Position numbers and translations under genes: made by a program. The notes under the pieces are model-generated. The model was not told the DNA's origin and searched no databases. It saw only the letters and a list, made by a program, of their open reading frames with translations. 64,000 nucleotides of DNA from Burkholderia pyrrocinia. GTDB lineage: Bacteria; Pseudomonadota; Gammaproteobacteria; Burkholderiales; Burkholderiaceae. This document shows, in pieces, positions 17,436 through 24,957 of the stretch. Positions within the stretch are counted from its first letter, which is position 1; each line of letters begins with the position of its first letter. The DNA is taken from the NCBI RefSeq assembly GCF_018417535.1, contig NZ_CP070978.1, positions 248,001 to 312,000 on the forward strand. Direction: 5' to 3'.

Positions 17436-18488
17436 TCACGCCTGCGACGGGCCCGCTGCGTCGCCTTCGGCGACCGCAGCATCATACAACGCGGTTTGCG
17501 CGATCGCCGCGGCGATCGCCGCGTCGTCGTGCGGACCGTCGAGCATGCCCCAGCGCCGGTATTGCAACAGGAACCACCGGCCTTCGAGCGGATCGGGCCG
17601 GTTCACGGCGCCGCCGTCGTGGAAGCGGATCGGCAGCGGCGGCTCGGCGAACGGCCCCGCGCCGTAGTCGCCGAGCAGGCGCGGCGCGATCAGCCGGGCC
17701 GGTACGCCGAGCGCGTCGGGCGACGCGAGCCAGTCGGCCGCCTCGCGGCGGTGCGCGGCGCTGTCGAGCCACGCGCACGCATCGACGAGCGTGCGGATCA
17801 GTGCGCGCGCGGTGGCCGGATACAGCGAGACGAAGTCGCGCCGGGCCGCGAGCACCTTTTCCGGATGATCGGGCCAGATCTCGCTCGTGACCGCAACGGT
17901 GCGGCCCGCGCCGCAGGCCTCGGCCACCGCGTGCCACGGTTCGCCCGCGCAGAAGCCGTCGAGCTCGCCGTTCGCGAGCGCGGCAACCATCTCGGGCGGC
18001 GGGATCACGACGCTGCGCACGTCGCGCAGCGGATCGACGCCGTGCGATGCGAGCCAGTGGTTCAGCCACATCGCGTGCGTGCCGGTCGGGAACGTCTGCG
18101 CGAGCAGCGGCTTGCGGCCGAGCGTCGCGAGCGCGTCGCGCACGCTGCCGCTCGCGCGGTACGCGTCGGCGAGGCCGCGCGAGAACGAGATCGCCTGGCC
18201 ATTGCGGTTCAGCACCATCAGCGCGGCCATATCGGCCTGCGGGCCGCCGATGCCGAGCTGCAGCCCGCAGACGAGCCCGTACAGCGCGTGCGCGGCGTCG
18301 AGTTCGCCGCTCAGCAGCTTGTCGCGCACGGCGGCCCACGACGGCTGGCGGCTCGGTTCGAGCGTGAGGCCGTGCCGCGCGCCGAGGTTCAGGCGCTGCG
18401 CGACGATCAGCGGAGCCGCGTCGCTCAGCGCGACGAACCCGAGGCGAAGATGCGCGCGTTCCGGCGCGGCGGGAGGGGACGTGTTCAT
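17436..18488 (-). CDS. nasS: NasS-like nitrate/nitrite sensor (CmpA/NrtA family, no signal peptide)
   Basis: 350-residue relative of the nitrate-binding proteins NrtA/CmpA: LRLGFVALSDAAPLIVAQ near the start, GLQLGIGG and the PTGTHAMWLNHWLASHGVDP segment. It has no signal peptide, so it should be cytoplasmic, as is NasS, which binds the ANTAR protein NasT and releases it when nitrate or nitrite is present. The gene starts seven bases after the nasT stop codon and shares its orientation, the usual two-gene unit. Its target is very probably the operon starting at 20611. Function is inferred from family, lack of export signal and context. Confidence 0.85.
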   Translation of the reverse strand: MNTSPPAAPERAHLRLGFVALSDAAPLIVAQRLNLGARHGLTLEPSRQPSWAAVRDKLLSGELDAAHALYGLVCGLQLGIGGPQADMAALMVLNRNGQAISFSRGLADAYRASGSVRDALATLGRKPLLAQTFPTGTHAMWLNHWLASHGVDPLRDVRSVVIPPPEMVAALANGELDGFCAGEPWHAVAEACGAGRTVAVTSEIWPDHPEKVLAARRDFVSLYPATARALIRTLVDACAWLDSAAHRREAADWLASPDALGVPARLIAPRLLGDYGAGPFAEPPLPIRFHDGGAVNRPDPLEGRWFLLQYRRWGMLDGPHDDAAIAAAIAQTALYDAAVAEGDAAGPSQA

Positions 18489-18495
18489 GGCGTGT

Positions 18496-19089
18496 TCATT
18501 GGGGTGGGGCGTCGAGCAATTGCCGCGCGACGTCGACGATGCGCAGGCCCTGATCCATCGCGCGCTTGCGCAGCGCCGCATACGCGTCGTGCTCGGACAG
18601 CTTGCGCTGGTCCATCAGCACGCGTTTCGCGCGGTCGATCAGCTTGCGCTCGGAGAGTTCGCGCTCGACGTCGGCGAGCCGGCGGCGCAGCGCATCGTCG
18701 TGCGAGAAGCGCGCGAGCGCGACTTCGAGAATCGGCGCGAGGCGCTCGGCCGACAGCCCTTCGACGAGATATGCGCTGACGCCCGCGCCGACGGCCGCGC
18801 GGATCAGCGCCTGATCGGAGTCGTGACTGAACATCAGCACGGGGCGGGGCGCAGTTGCGTGCATGACTGCGAGCTGCTCGAGCGTGTCGCGCGACGGCGA
18901 ATCGGTGTCGATGATCACGACGTCGGGGCGCTGCTCCTCGACGGCCGCAGGCAGGCGCGCGGGCGTCGCGACGTCGTTCAGCATCTCGTAGCCGAGCCGC
19001 GCGAGCGCGTCGCCGAGCTCGCCGATCGGCTTGTCGGTATCGGTAACGAGCAGCACGCGCAGGCGGGCGGGCGGGGCAGGCGAATTCAT
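18496..19089 (-). CDS. nasT: NasT-like ANTAR-domain antiterminator
   Basis: 197-residue protein with an N-terminal receiver-like domain (LRVLLVTDTDKPIGELGDAL; DVVIIDTDSPS) and a C-terminal ANTAR RNA-binding domain (about 125-192: ERKLIDRAKRVLMDQRKLSEHDAYAALRKRAMDQGLRIVDVA). ANTAR proteins bind paired hexaloop hairpins in leader RNAs and prevent termination. A matching leader lies upstream of the nitrate operon at 20472-20592. The ATG at 19089 is chosen because upstream codons are Arg/Ala-rich. It is co-transcribed with nasS and sits 120 bp downstream of cobA. Confidence 0.9.
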   Translation of the reverse strand: MNSPAPPARLRVLLVTDTDKPIGELGDALARLGYEMLNDVATPARLPAAVEEQRPDVVIIDTDSPSRDTLEQLAVMHATAPRPVLMFSHDSDQALIRAAVGAGVSAYLVEGLSAERLAPILEVALARFSHDDALRRRLADVERELSERKLIDRAKRVLMDQRKLSEHDAYAALRKRAMDQGLRIVDVARQLLDAPPQ

Positions 19090-19209
19090 GAGGCAGGCAG
19101 CAGGGGCGGCGAAGCTTCGGCGCAGGGCGCGCACGATGGATGCCGGCCGCAAGCGCGGCCGGCGTCGACGGGAAGGGCATGCGGCTGAAGCCGCTCGAGG
19201 TCGCGCATG

Positions 19210-19971
19210 CTAGGCGGCCCGGGAAAGCGCCGTTTCGCCGGCGGTGTCCGCGCACTGCACGGCGGCTTCGCCGATTGCTCCGCCGACGAGAATCACGGCC
19301 GGGCTGCCGAGCCGCGCTTCGTCGATGCCGCGCGCGAGATGGCCGAGCGTGCCGGTCCAGCGGCGTTCGTCGGGCGTGCCTGCCCATTGTACGGCCGCGG
19401 CCGGCGTCGAGGCCGGCAGCACGGCGAGCAGGCCCGCCGCAATGCTGTCGACGCGGCTCATCCCCATGTAGATCGCGAGCGTGGTGCCGGCTGCCGCGAG
19501 TCGCGCCCAGTCGGGTTCGCCGTGGTCCTGGCGGTGCGCGGTGACGAACGTGACGCCCTGGCAGTGCTCGCGGTGCGTGAGCGAGATGCCGAGGCTCGCG
19601 GCGGCCGCGAATCCCGACGAAATGCCGTTGACAATCTCGACCGGAATCGCGGCGGCGCGCAGCGTCGCGAGTTCTTCGCCGGCGCGCCCGAACAGCAGCG
19701 CGTCGCCGCCCTTTACGCGCACCACGTGCGCGCCGCGCAGCGCGTAACGGCGCATCAGCCGCTCGATGAACGCCTGCGGCGTGGAGCGGCAGCCGCCGCG
19801 CTTGCCGACGCGGATCACGCGTGCCTGCGGCGCGAGTTCGACGATGCCGGGCGCGACGAGATCGTCGAGCAGCAGCACGTCGGCGGCGGCCAGCGCTTTC
19901 ACGGCCTTCAGCGTGAGGAGATCGGGATCGCCGGGGCCGGCGCCCAGCAGCGTGACTTTGCCAGTCGTCAT
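19210..19971 (-). CDS. cobA: Uroporphyrinogen-III C-methyltransferase (CobA-type)
   Basis: 253-residue SAM-dependent methyltransferase that converts uroporphyrinogen III to precorrin-2, the first step to siroheme and cobalamin. Diagnostic segments are VTLLGAGPGDPDLLTLKA at the N-terminus, VIRVGKRGG, VRVKGGDALLFGRAGEE and the GISLTHREH region. It lacks the CysG dehydrogenase/ferrochelatase domain. Siroheme is the cofactor of the adjacent NirB and of CysI at 36871, so its place here makes sense. The ATG at 19971 has GGA upstream; an in-frame ATG at 19983 is possible. Confidence 0.92.
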   Translation of the reverse strand: MTTGKVTLLGAGPGDPDLLTLKAVKALAAADVLLLDDLVAPGIVELAPQARVIRVGKRGGCRSTPQAFIERLMRRYALRGAHVVRVKGGDALLFGRAGEELATLRAAAIPVEIVNGISSGFAAAASLGISLTHREHCQGVTFVTAHRQDHGEPDWARLAAAGTTLAIYMGMSRVDSIAAGLLAVLPASTPAAAVQWAGTPDERRWTGTLGHLARGIDEARLGSPAVILVGGAIGEAAVQCADTAGETALSRAA

Positions 19972-20329
19972 GTCGTGTTCCATTGCCGCGTGCGTGCGGC
20001 CGTCGATAGCGCGTTTCTGCGCGGCGGCGGCGGGCGGTCGAAACAGTCCGGCATCCAGCCGTGCCGCGCACGGGGGACGTCGTTGTCCTGGGGGGCCCGC
20101 CGTGATCGACGGGCATGGTTTGCGGGGACAGCCCACCGGCGCCGTTGCCGGTGTGATGCATGAAGTTCAGCAATATCCGGGCCAACCGGTGCAAAGCGCG
20201 GCGGGAGCGTGGCCTGACGGCCGCGCGCATGCATGCGGACGCAGCGCGCGGAGAGACGCAATGCCGCATCGGCATGCATCGTGCCCCGTCAGCGCGCACC
20301 GCGATGTCGCACGGCGACAGTGCTGCAGC

Positions 20330-20344
20330 GCACCACATCTGTGC
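20330..20344. promoter_or_regulatory. NtrC-like binding site
   Basis: GCAC-N7-GTGC (20330-20333 and 20341-20344) matches the NtrC dyad core. It lies about 130 bp upstream of the sigma-54 promoter start, the normal enhancer distance. The non-coding stretch 19972-20445 otherwise shows GC-rich repeats and the cobA upstream region but no further feature I can name. Confidence 0.5.
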
Positions 20345-20445
20345 CTGGCTGCTTCACGGCGCATCGTGCGCCATGTGTCCCGGCGCACCGCGCACTGCCC
20401 ATCGAGCCTTGCACGGCGGGGCCGCAGGCGCGATTCGGGCCGACA

Positions 20446-20460
20446 TGGCACGGCGTTTGC
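20446..20460 (+). promoter_or_regulatory. Sigma-54 promoter of the nitrate assimilation operon
   Basis: TGGCACG-N4-TTGC matches the sigma-54 consensus in all eleven defined positions, with GG and GC at correct spacing. The predicted start is 20471-20472, exactly at the first leader hairpin. This indicates nitrogen-limitation control through NtrC. Confidence 0.88.
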
Positions 20461-20471
20461 GTTAGCTGGTT

Positions 20472-20592
20472 CGGACGCATCAATGGCGATTCGTCCGCAG
20501 TACCGATTACAGACGCGCCCGGCAACGGGCTTCATGGGCAACGGCGTCCTACGCATCGGGTCTCGACGAGACCGGGTGCGCAGGACGCCGTT
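20472..20592 (+). promoter_or_regulatory. ANTAR-target leader RNA with overlapping terminator
   Basis: Hairpin P1 (20472-20497) is CGGACG-c-ATC, hexaloop AATGGC, GAT-t-CGTCCG. Hairpin P2 (20536-20549) is GGGC, hexaloop AACGGC, GTCC. Both loops have A at position 1 and G at position 4, the ANTAR-target rule, and both read AAxGGC. P2 shares bases 20540-20549 with the 5' arm of the terminator, so the two structures exclude each other. Bound NasT would hold P2 and permit read-through. Confidence 0.82.
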
Positions 20593-20595
20593 TTT
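20540..20595 (+). terminator. Intrinsic terminator in the nitrate operon leader
   Basis: The 11-bp arm 20540-20550 pairs with 20582-20592. After one mismatch four more pairs follow, and a GGTCTC/GAGACC inner helix (20559-20573) closes the hairpin. The 3' arm ends in a run of five T (20591-20595). It lies 16 bp before the transporter start codon, so it must be suppressed for expression. Confidence 0.88.
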
Positions 20596-20610
20596 CGTTT
20601 GGCGGATGAC

Positions 20611-21939
20611 ATGACCGACAAAGCTACCCGTATCGATCTCTTCAGCCTCCGCACCGCGCCGATGCGCGCGTTCCACCTGACGTGGATGGCGTTTTTCGTG
20701 TGCTTCTTCGCGTGGTTTGCATGCGCGCCGCTGATGCCGCTCATCGCACGCGAATTTCATCTGACGGCGGCACAGGTCGCCAACATCAACATCGCCGCGG
20801 TGGTCGCGACGATCGCCGTGCGGCTGCTCGTCGGCCCGCTGTGCGACCGCTTCGGCCCGCGCCGCGTGTATGTCGGCCTGCTGCTGCTCGGCGCGATCCC
20901 CGTGTTCGCCGTGTCGTTCACGCACGACTACCTGTCGTTCCTGATCTGCCGGCTCGGCATCGGCGCGATCGGCGCGGGTTTCGTGATCACGCAGTACCAC
21001 ACGTCGGTGATGTTCGCGCCGAACGTGGTCGGCACCGCGAACGCGACGACGGCCGGCTGGGGCAATGCGGGTGCCGGCGCGACGCAGGCGCTGATGCCGC
21101 TGCTCGTCGCCGCCGGCCTGATGCTCGGCTTCGGCGAAGACTCGTCGTGGCGCGTCGCGCTGGTCGTGCCGGGCGTCGCGATGCTCGCGATGGCCTGGGC
21201 GTACTGGCGCTTCACGCAGGATTGCCCGCAAGGCGACTTCGTCGCGCTGCGCAAGGAAGGCGTGACGGTCGACAGCGGCAAGAAGGGCGGCTGGGCGAGC
21301 TTCGTCGCCGCGTGCGGCAACTATCGCGTGTGGATGCTGTTCGTCACGTACGGCGCGTGCTTCGGCGTCGAGGTGTTCATCCACAACATCGCCGCGCTGT
21401 ACTACGTCGATCACTTCCAGTTGTCGCTGAAGGATGCAGGCCTCGCGGCCGGCATGTTCGGGCTGCTCGCGCTGTTCGCCCGCGCACTCGGCGGCTGGCT
21501 GTCCGACAGGATCGCCGCGCGCCGCACGCTCGACGTGCGCGCGATGCTGCTGTGCGCGCTGATCGTCGGCGAAGGGCTCGGGCTGATCTGGTTCTCGCAT
21601 GCGCAAAGCGTTGGCATCGCACTCGTCGCGATGCTGGCCTTCGGCCTGTTCACGCACATGGCCTGCGGCGCGACCTACGCGCTGGTGCCGTTCATCGACC
21701 GCAAGGCGCTCGGCGGCGTGGCGGGGATCGTCGGCGCGGGCGGCAACGTCGGCGCCGTCGCCGCGGCCTTCCTGCTGAAGGGCGTCGGCGACGTGCAGCA
21801 CACGCTGAGCCTGCTCGGGCTCGCCGTCACCGCGACCGCGCTGTGCGCGATGGCCGTGCGCTTCACCGAAGAACACAAGGCACGCGAGGCCGAGCTGCGC
21901 GACCGTGCTCTGGCCGCCGCCGCCAACGCCGCCAACTGA
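20611..21939 (+). CDS. Nitrate/nitrite transporter, NarK/NasA family (MFS NNP)
   Basis: 442-residue major facilitator of the nitrate-nitrite porter family, with 12 hydrophobic helices. It has both glycine-rich nitrate signature stretches, AGWGNAGAGATQ in TM5 and GIVGAGGNVGAV in TM11, and the TM2 arginine segment VRLLVGPLCDRFGPRR. It imports nitrate for assimilation and heads the operon with nirB, nirD and the nitrate reductase. The ATG at 20611 is used; the frame is open far upstream through the leader RNA, but those codons are not conserved. Expression should need both NtrC/sigma-54 and NasT. Confidence 0.93.
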   Translation: MTDKATRIDLFSLRTAPMRAFHLTWMAFFVCFFAWFACAPLMPLIAREFHLTAAQVANINIAAVVATIAVRLLVGPLCDRFGPRRVYVGLLLLGAIPVFAVSFTHDYLSFLICRLGIGAIGAGFVITQYHTSVMFAPNVVGTANATTAGWGNAGAGATQALMPLLVAAGLMLGFGEDSSWRVALVVPGVAMLAMAWAYWRFTQDCPQGDFVALRKEGVTVDSGKKGGWASFVAACGNYRVWMLFVTYGACFGVEVFIHNIAALYYVDHFQLSLKDAGLAAGMFGLLALFARALGGWLSDRIAARRTLDVRAMLLCALIVGEGLGLIWFSHAQSVGIALVAMLAFGLFTHMACGATYALVPFIDRKALGGVAGIVGAGGNVGAVAAAFLLKGVGDVQHTLSLLGLAVTATALCAMAVRFTEEHKAREAELRDRALAAAANAAN

Positions 21940-21960
21940 TCGAGCGAAGGAAACGTCATC

Positions 21961-24558
21961 ATGAAACTCATCGTCATCGGTCACGGGATGGTCGGCCACA
22001 AGCTGCTCGAATGCGTCGCGGCGGAAGCGGGCGCGGCGGCGGCGCTGCAGGTCACCGTGCTCGGCGAGGAACCGCGCCCGGCCTACGATCGCGTGCACCT
22101 GTCCGAATTCTTCGCGGGCAAGTCGGCGGACGACCTGTCGCTCGTCGAACCCGGTTTCTTCGAGCGTCATCCGCAATTCGACCTGCGCCTGAACGCGCGC
22201 GTCGCATCGATCGACCGCGCCGCGCATACGGTCACGCTCGCGTCGGGCGAAACGCTCGTGTACGACAAGCTGGTGCTCGCGACGGGCTCGCGCCCGTTCG
22301 TGCCGCCGATGCCGGGGCACGATCGCGCGGGCTGCTTCGTGTACCGGACGATCGAGGATCTCGAAGCGATGCAGGCGTGCGGCACGCACGCGAAGCGCGG
22401 CGTCGTGGTCGGCGGCGGGTTGCTCGGCCTCGAATGCGCGAAGGCGCTGCGCGACATGGGGCTCGACACGCACGTCGTCGAATTCGCGCCGCGCCTGATG
22501 GCCGTGCAGGTCGACGACGGCGGCGGCCGGATGCTGCGCGCGAAGATCGAGGCGCTCGGCGTGACCGTGCATACGGGCAAGAACACGCTCGAGATCGTCG
22601 ACGGCGAAGCGGGCACGCACCGGATGGCGTTCGCCGACGGCACGCATCTCGATGCCGACATGATCGTGTTCTCGGCCGGCATCCGCGCGCGCGACGAGCT
22701 GGCACGCGCATGCGGGCTCGACATCGGCCCGCGCGGCGGCGTCGCGATCGACGACGCATGCCGCACGAGCGACGCCGACATCTACGCGATCGGCGAATGC
22801 GCGGCATGGAACGGCATGGTGTACGGCCTCGTCGCACCCGGCTACGACATGGCGCGCGTGGTCGCGAAGCAGCTCGCAGGCAGCGCTGACGGCACGGGCG
22901 CGGCTGCGTTCGCGGGCGCCGACATGAGCACGAAGCTGAAGCTGATGGGCGTCGACGTCGCGAGCATCGGCGACGCGCACGGCACGACGGCCGGCAGCCG
23001 CACGTACCAGTACGCGGACGAGCGCCGCCAGGTCTACAAGAAGCTCGTGGTGTCCGACTGCGGCAAGTTCCTGCACGGCGCGGTGATGGTCGGCGACGCA
23101 GCCGAATACGGCACGCTGCTGCAAATGATGCTGAACCGCATCGAGCTGCCCGAGTCGCCGGAATTCCTGATCCTGCCGTCGTCGGACGGTGTCGCGAAGC
23201 CGGCGATCGGCGTCGACGCGCTGCCTGCGGCCGCGCAGATCTGCTCGTGCAACAACGTGTCGAAGTCGCAGATCTGCACGGCGGTCGCGGACGGTGCGAC
23301 CAGCCTCGGCGCGCTGAAGTCGTGCACGGGCGCCGGCACGTCGTGCGGCGGCTGCGTGCCGCTCGTCACGCAGATCATGAAGGCCGAGATGAAGAAGCAG
23401 GGCCTCGCGGTCAACAATCATCTGTGCGAGCACTTCCCGCATTCGCGCCAGGAGCTGTTCCACCTGATCCGCGTCGAGCGCATCACGACGTTCGACGAAC
23501 TGCTCGCGAAGCACGGCCACGGGCTCGGCTGCGACGTGTGCAAGCCGGCGATCGCGGGCATCCTCGCGTCGTGCTTCAACGAGTTCGTGCTGAAGAAGGA
23601 ACACGCGGGGCTGCAGGATTCGAACGACTACTACCTCGCGAACATCCAGCGCGACGGCACGTACTCGGTCGTGCCGCGCATGCCGGGCGGCGAAGTCACG
23701 CCGGAAGGGCTGATCGCGGTCGGCCAGGTCGCGCGGAAGTACGGGCTCTACACGAAGATCACGGGCGGCCAGCGCGTCGACCTGTTCGGCGCGCGGGTCG
23801 AGCAGTTGCCGTCGATCTGGGAAGAGCTGATCGCGGCCGGCTTCGAATCGGGGCATGCATACGGCAAGGCGCTGCGCACCGTGAAGTCGTGCGTCGGCTC
23901 GACGTGGTGCCGCTACGGCGTCGACGATTCGGTCGGCCTCGCGATCGACCTCGAGAACCGCTACAAGGGCCTGCGCGCGCCGCACAAGATCAAGTTCGGC
24001 GTGTCGGGCTGCACGCGCGAGTGCGCGGAAGCGCAGGGCAAGGACGTCGGGATCATCGCGACCGAGAAGGGCTGGAACCTGTACGTGTGCGGCAACGGCG
24101 GGATGAAGCCGCGCCACGCGGAACTGCTCGCGTCCGATCTCGACCGCGACACGCTGGTCCGCTACATCGACCGCTTCCTGATGTTCTACGTGCGCACCGC
24201 CGACCGGCTGCAGCGCACGAGCGTGTGGCGCGACAACCTCGAAGGCGGCCTCGACTACCTGACCGACGTCGTCGTGCACGACAAGCTGGGGATCGCGGCC
24301 GAGCTCGAAGCCGACATGCAGCACGTGGTCGACACCTACGAGTGCGAATGGAAGAAGGCCGTCACCGATCCCGACACGCGCAAGCGTTTCCGCCACTTCG
24401 TGAACAGCGACGCGCCGGACGCGAACATCGCGTTCGTCGAGACGCGCGGCCAGATCCGTCCCGCGACGCCCGACGAGCGCGTGCGCGGCAAGCCCGTGAC
24501 GATTCCCGTCGTCGCCGAAAGCGCGACGCAGGCCGTGACCGAATCCGCAACCGTTTGA
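21961..24558 (+). CDS. nirB: Assimilatory nitrite reductase large subunit
   Basis: 865-residue NAD(P)H-dependent nitrite reductase that reduces nitrite to ammonia. Order: FAD/NADH domains (IVIGHGMVGHKLLE at 3-16; a second GG-G motif, VVVGGGLLGLE), a BFD-like [2Fe-2S] domain (Cys428 and Cys430 in CSCNNVSK plus CTGAGTSCGGC), then the nitrite/sulfite reductase domains. The [4Fe-4S]-siroheme ligands are Cys644, Cys650, Cys684 and Cys688. It starts 21 bp after the transporter gene with AAGGAAA upstream. Siroheme can come from the CobA pathway encoded next door. Confidence 0.95.
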   Translation: MKLIVIGHGMVGHKLLECVAAEAGAAAALQVTVLGEEPRPAYDRVHLSEFFAGKSADDLSLVEPGFFERHPQFDLRLNARVASIDRAAHTVTLASGETLVYDKLVLATGSRPFVPPMPGHDRAGCFVYRTIEDLEAMQACGTHAKRGVVVGGGLLGLECAKALRDMGLDTHVVEFAPRLMAVQVDDGGGRMLRAKIEALGVTVHTGKNTLEIVDGEAGTHRMAFADGTHLDADMIVFSAGIRARDELARACGLDIGPRGGVAIDDACRTSDADIYAIGECAAWNGMVYGLVAPGYDMARVVAKQLAGSADGTGAAAFAGADMSTKLKLMGVDVASIGDAHGTTAGSRTYQYADERRQVYKKLVVSDCGKFLHGAVMVGDAAEYGTLLQMMLNRIELPESPEFLILPSSDGVAKPAIGVDALPAAAQICSCNNVSKSQICTAVADGATSLGALKSCTGAGTSCGGCVPLVTQIMKAEMKKQGLAVNNHLCEHFPHSRQELFHLIRVERITTFDELLAKHGHGLGCDVCKPAIAGILASCFNEFVLKKEHAGLQDSNDYYLANIQRDGTYSVVPRMPGGEVTPEGLIAVGQVARKYGLYTKITGGQRVDLFGARVEQLPSIWEELIAAGFESGHAYGKALRTVKSCVGSTWCRYGVDDSVGLAIDLENRYKGLRAPHKIKFGVSGCTRECAEAQGKDVGIIATEKGWNLYVCGNGGMKPRHAELLASDLDRDTLVRYIDRFLMFYVRTADRLQRTSVWRDNLEGGLDYLTDVVVHDKLGIAAELEADMQHVVDTYECEWKKAVTDPDTRKRFRHFVNSDAPDANIAFVETRGQIRPATPDERVRGKPVTIPVVAESATQAVTESATV

Positions 24559-24596
24559 CCCTGACCGACACCAGCGTCTTTTCCAAGGAGCCCATC

Positions 24597-24941
24597 ATGA
24601 ACGATCGTCTTCCGCTGTCCTGGACCCGCGTGTGCCCGCTCGACGACATCGTGCCGAACACCGGCGTGTGCGCGCTCGTCAACGGCGAGCAGGTCGCGGT
24701 GTTTCACGTCGCGCACGCCGACGGCGGCGTGTTCGCGATCGACAACGTCGATCCGGTATCGCAGGCGGCCGTGATGTCGCGCGGGCTGATCGGCAGTCTC
24801 GGCGAGCGCGTCGTCGTCGCGTCGCCGCTGTACAAGCAGCATTTCGACCTGCGCACCGGCGAATGCCTCGAAGCGCCCGAGCAGTCGGTGAGCGCGTATC
24901 CGTCGCGGGTCGAGGACGGCTTCGTGTGGATCGCGGCCTGA
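24597..24941 (+). CDS. nirD: Nitrite reductase small subunit
   Basis: 114-residue Rieske-like small subunit of NirBD. The fold is visible (GVCALVNGEQVAVFHV, FAIDNVDPVSQAAVMSRGLIG, YKQHFDLRTGECLEAP), but the cysteine/histidine ligands of a true Rieske cluster are absent, as in other NirD proteins. It lies 38 bp after nirB with a strong AAGGAG ribosome binding site, and 16 bp before the nitrate reductase gene. Confidence 0.93.
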   Translation: MNDRLPLSWTRVCPLDDIVPNTGVCALVNGEQVAVFHVAHADGGVFAIDNVDPVSQAAVMSRGLIGSLGERVVVASPLYKQHFDLRTGECLEAPEQSVSAYPSRVEDGFVWIAA

Positions 24942-24957
24942 CGAGCCCGGAGCGCGC

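Noticed and set aside
20167-24396. Very long minus-strand open frame (about 1400 codons) opposite the narK-nirB genes.
   Set aside because: Arg/His/Ala-rich composition, no domain, and fully antisense to clear genes; typical of high-GC DNA.
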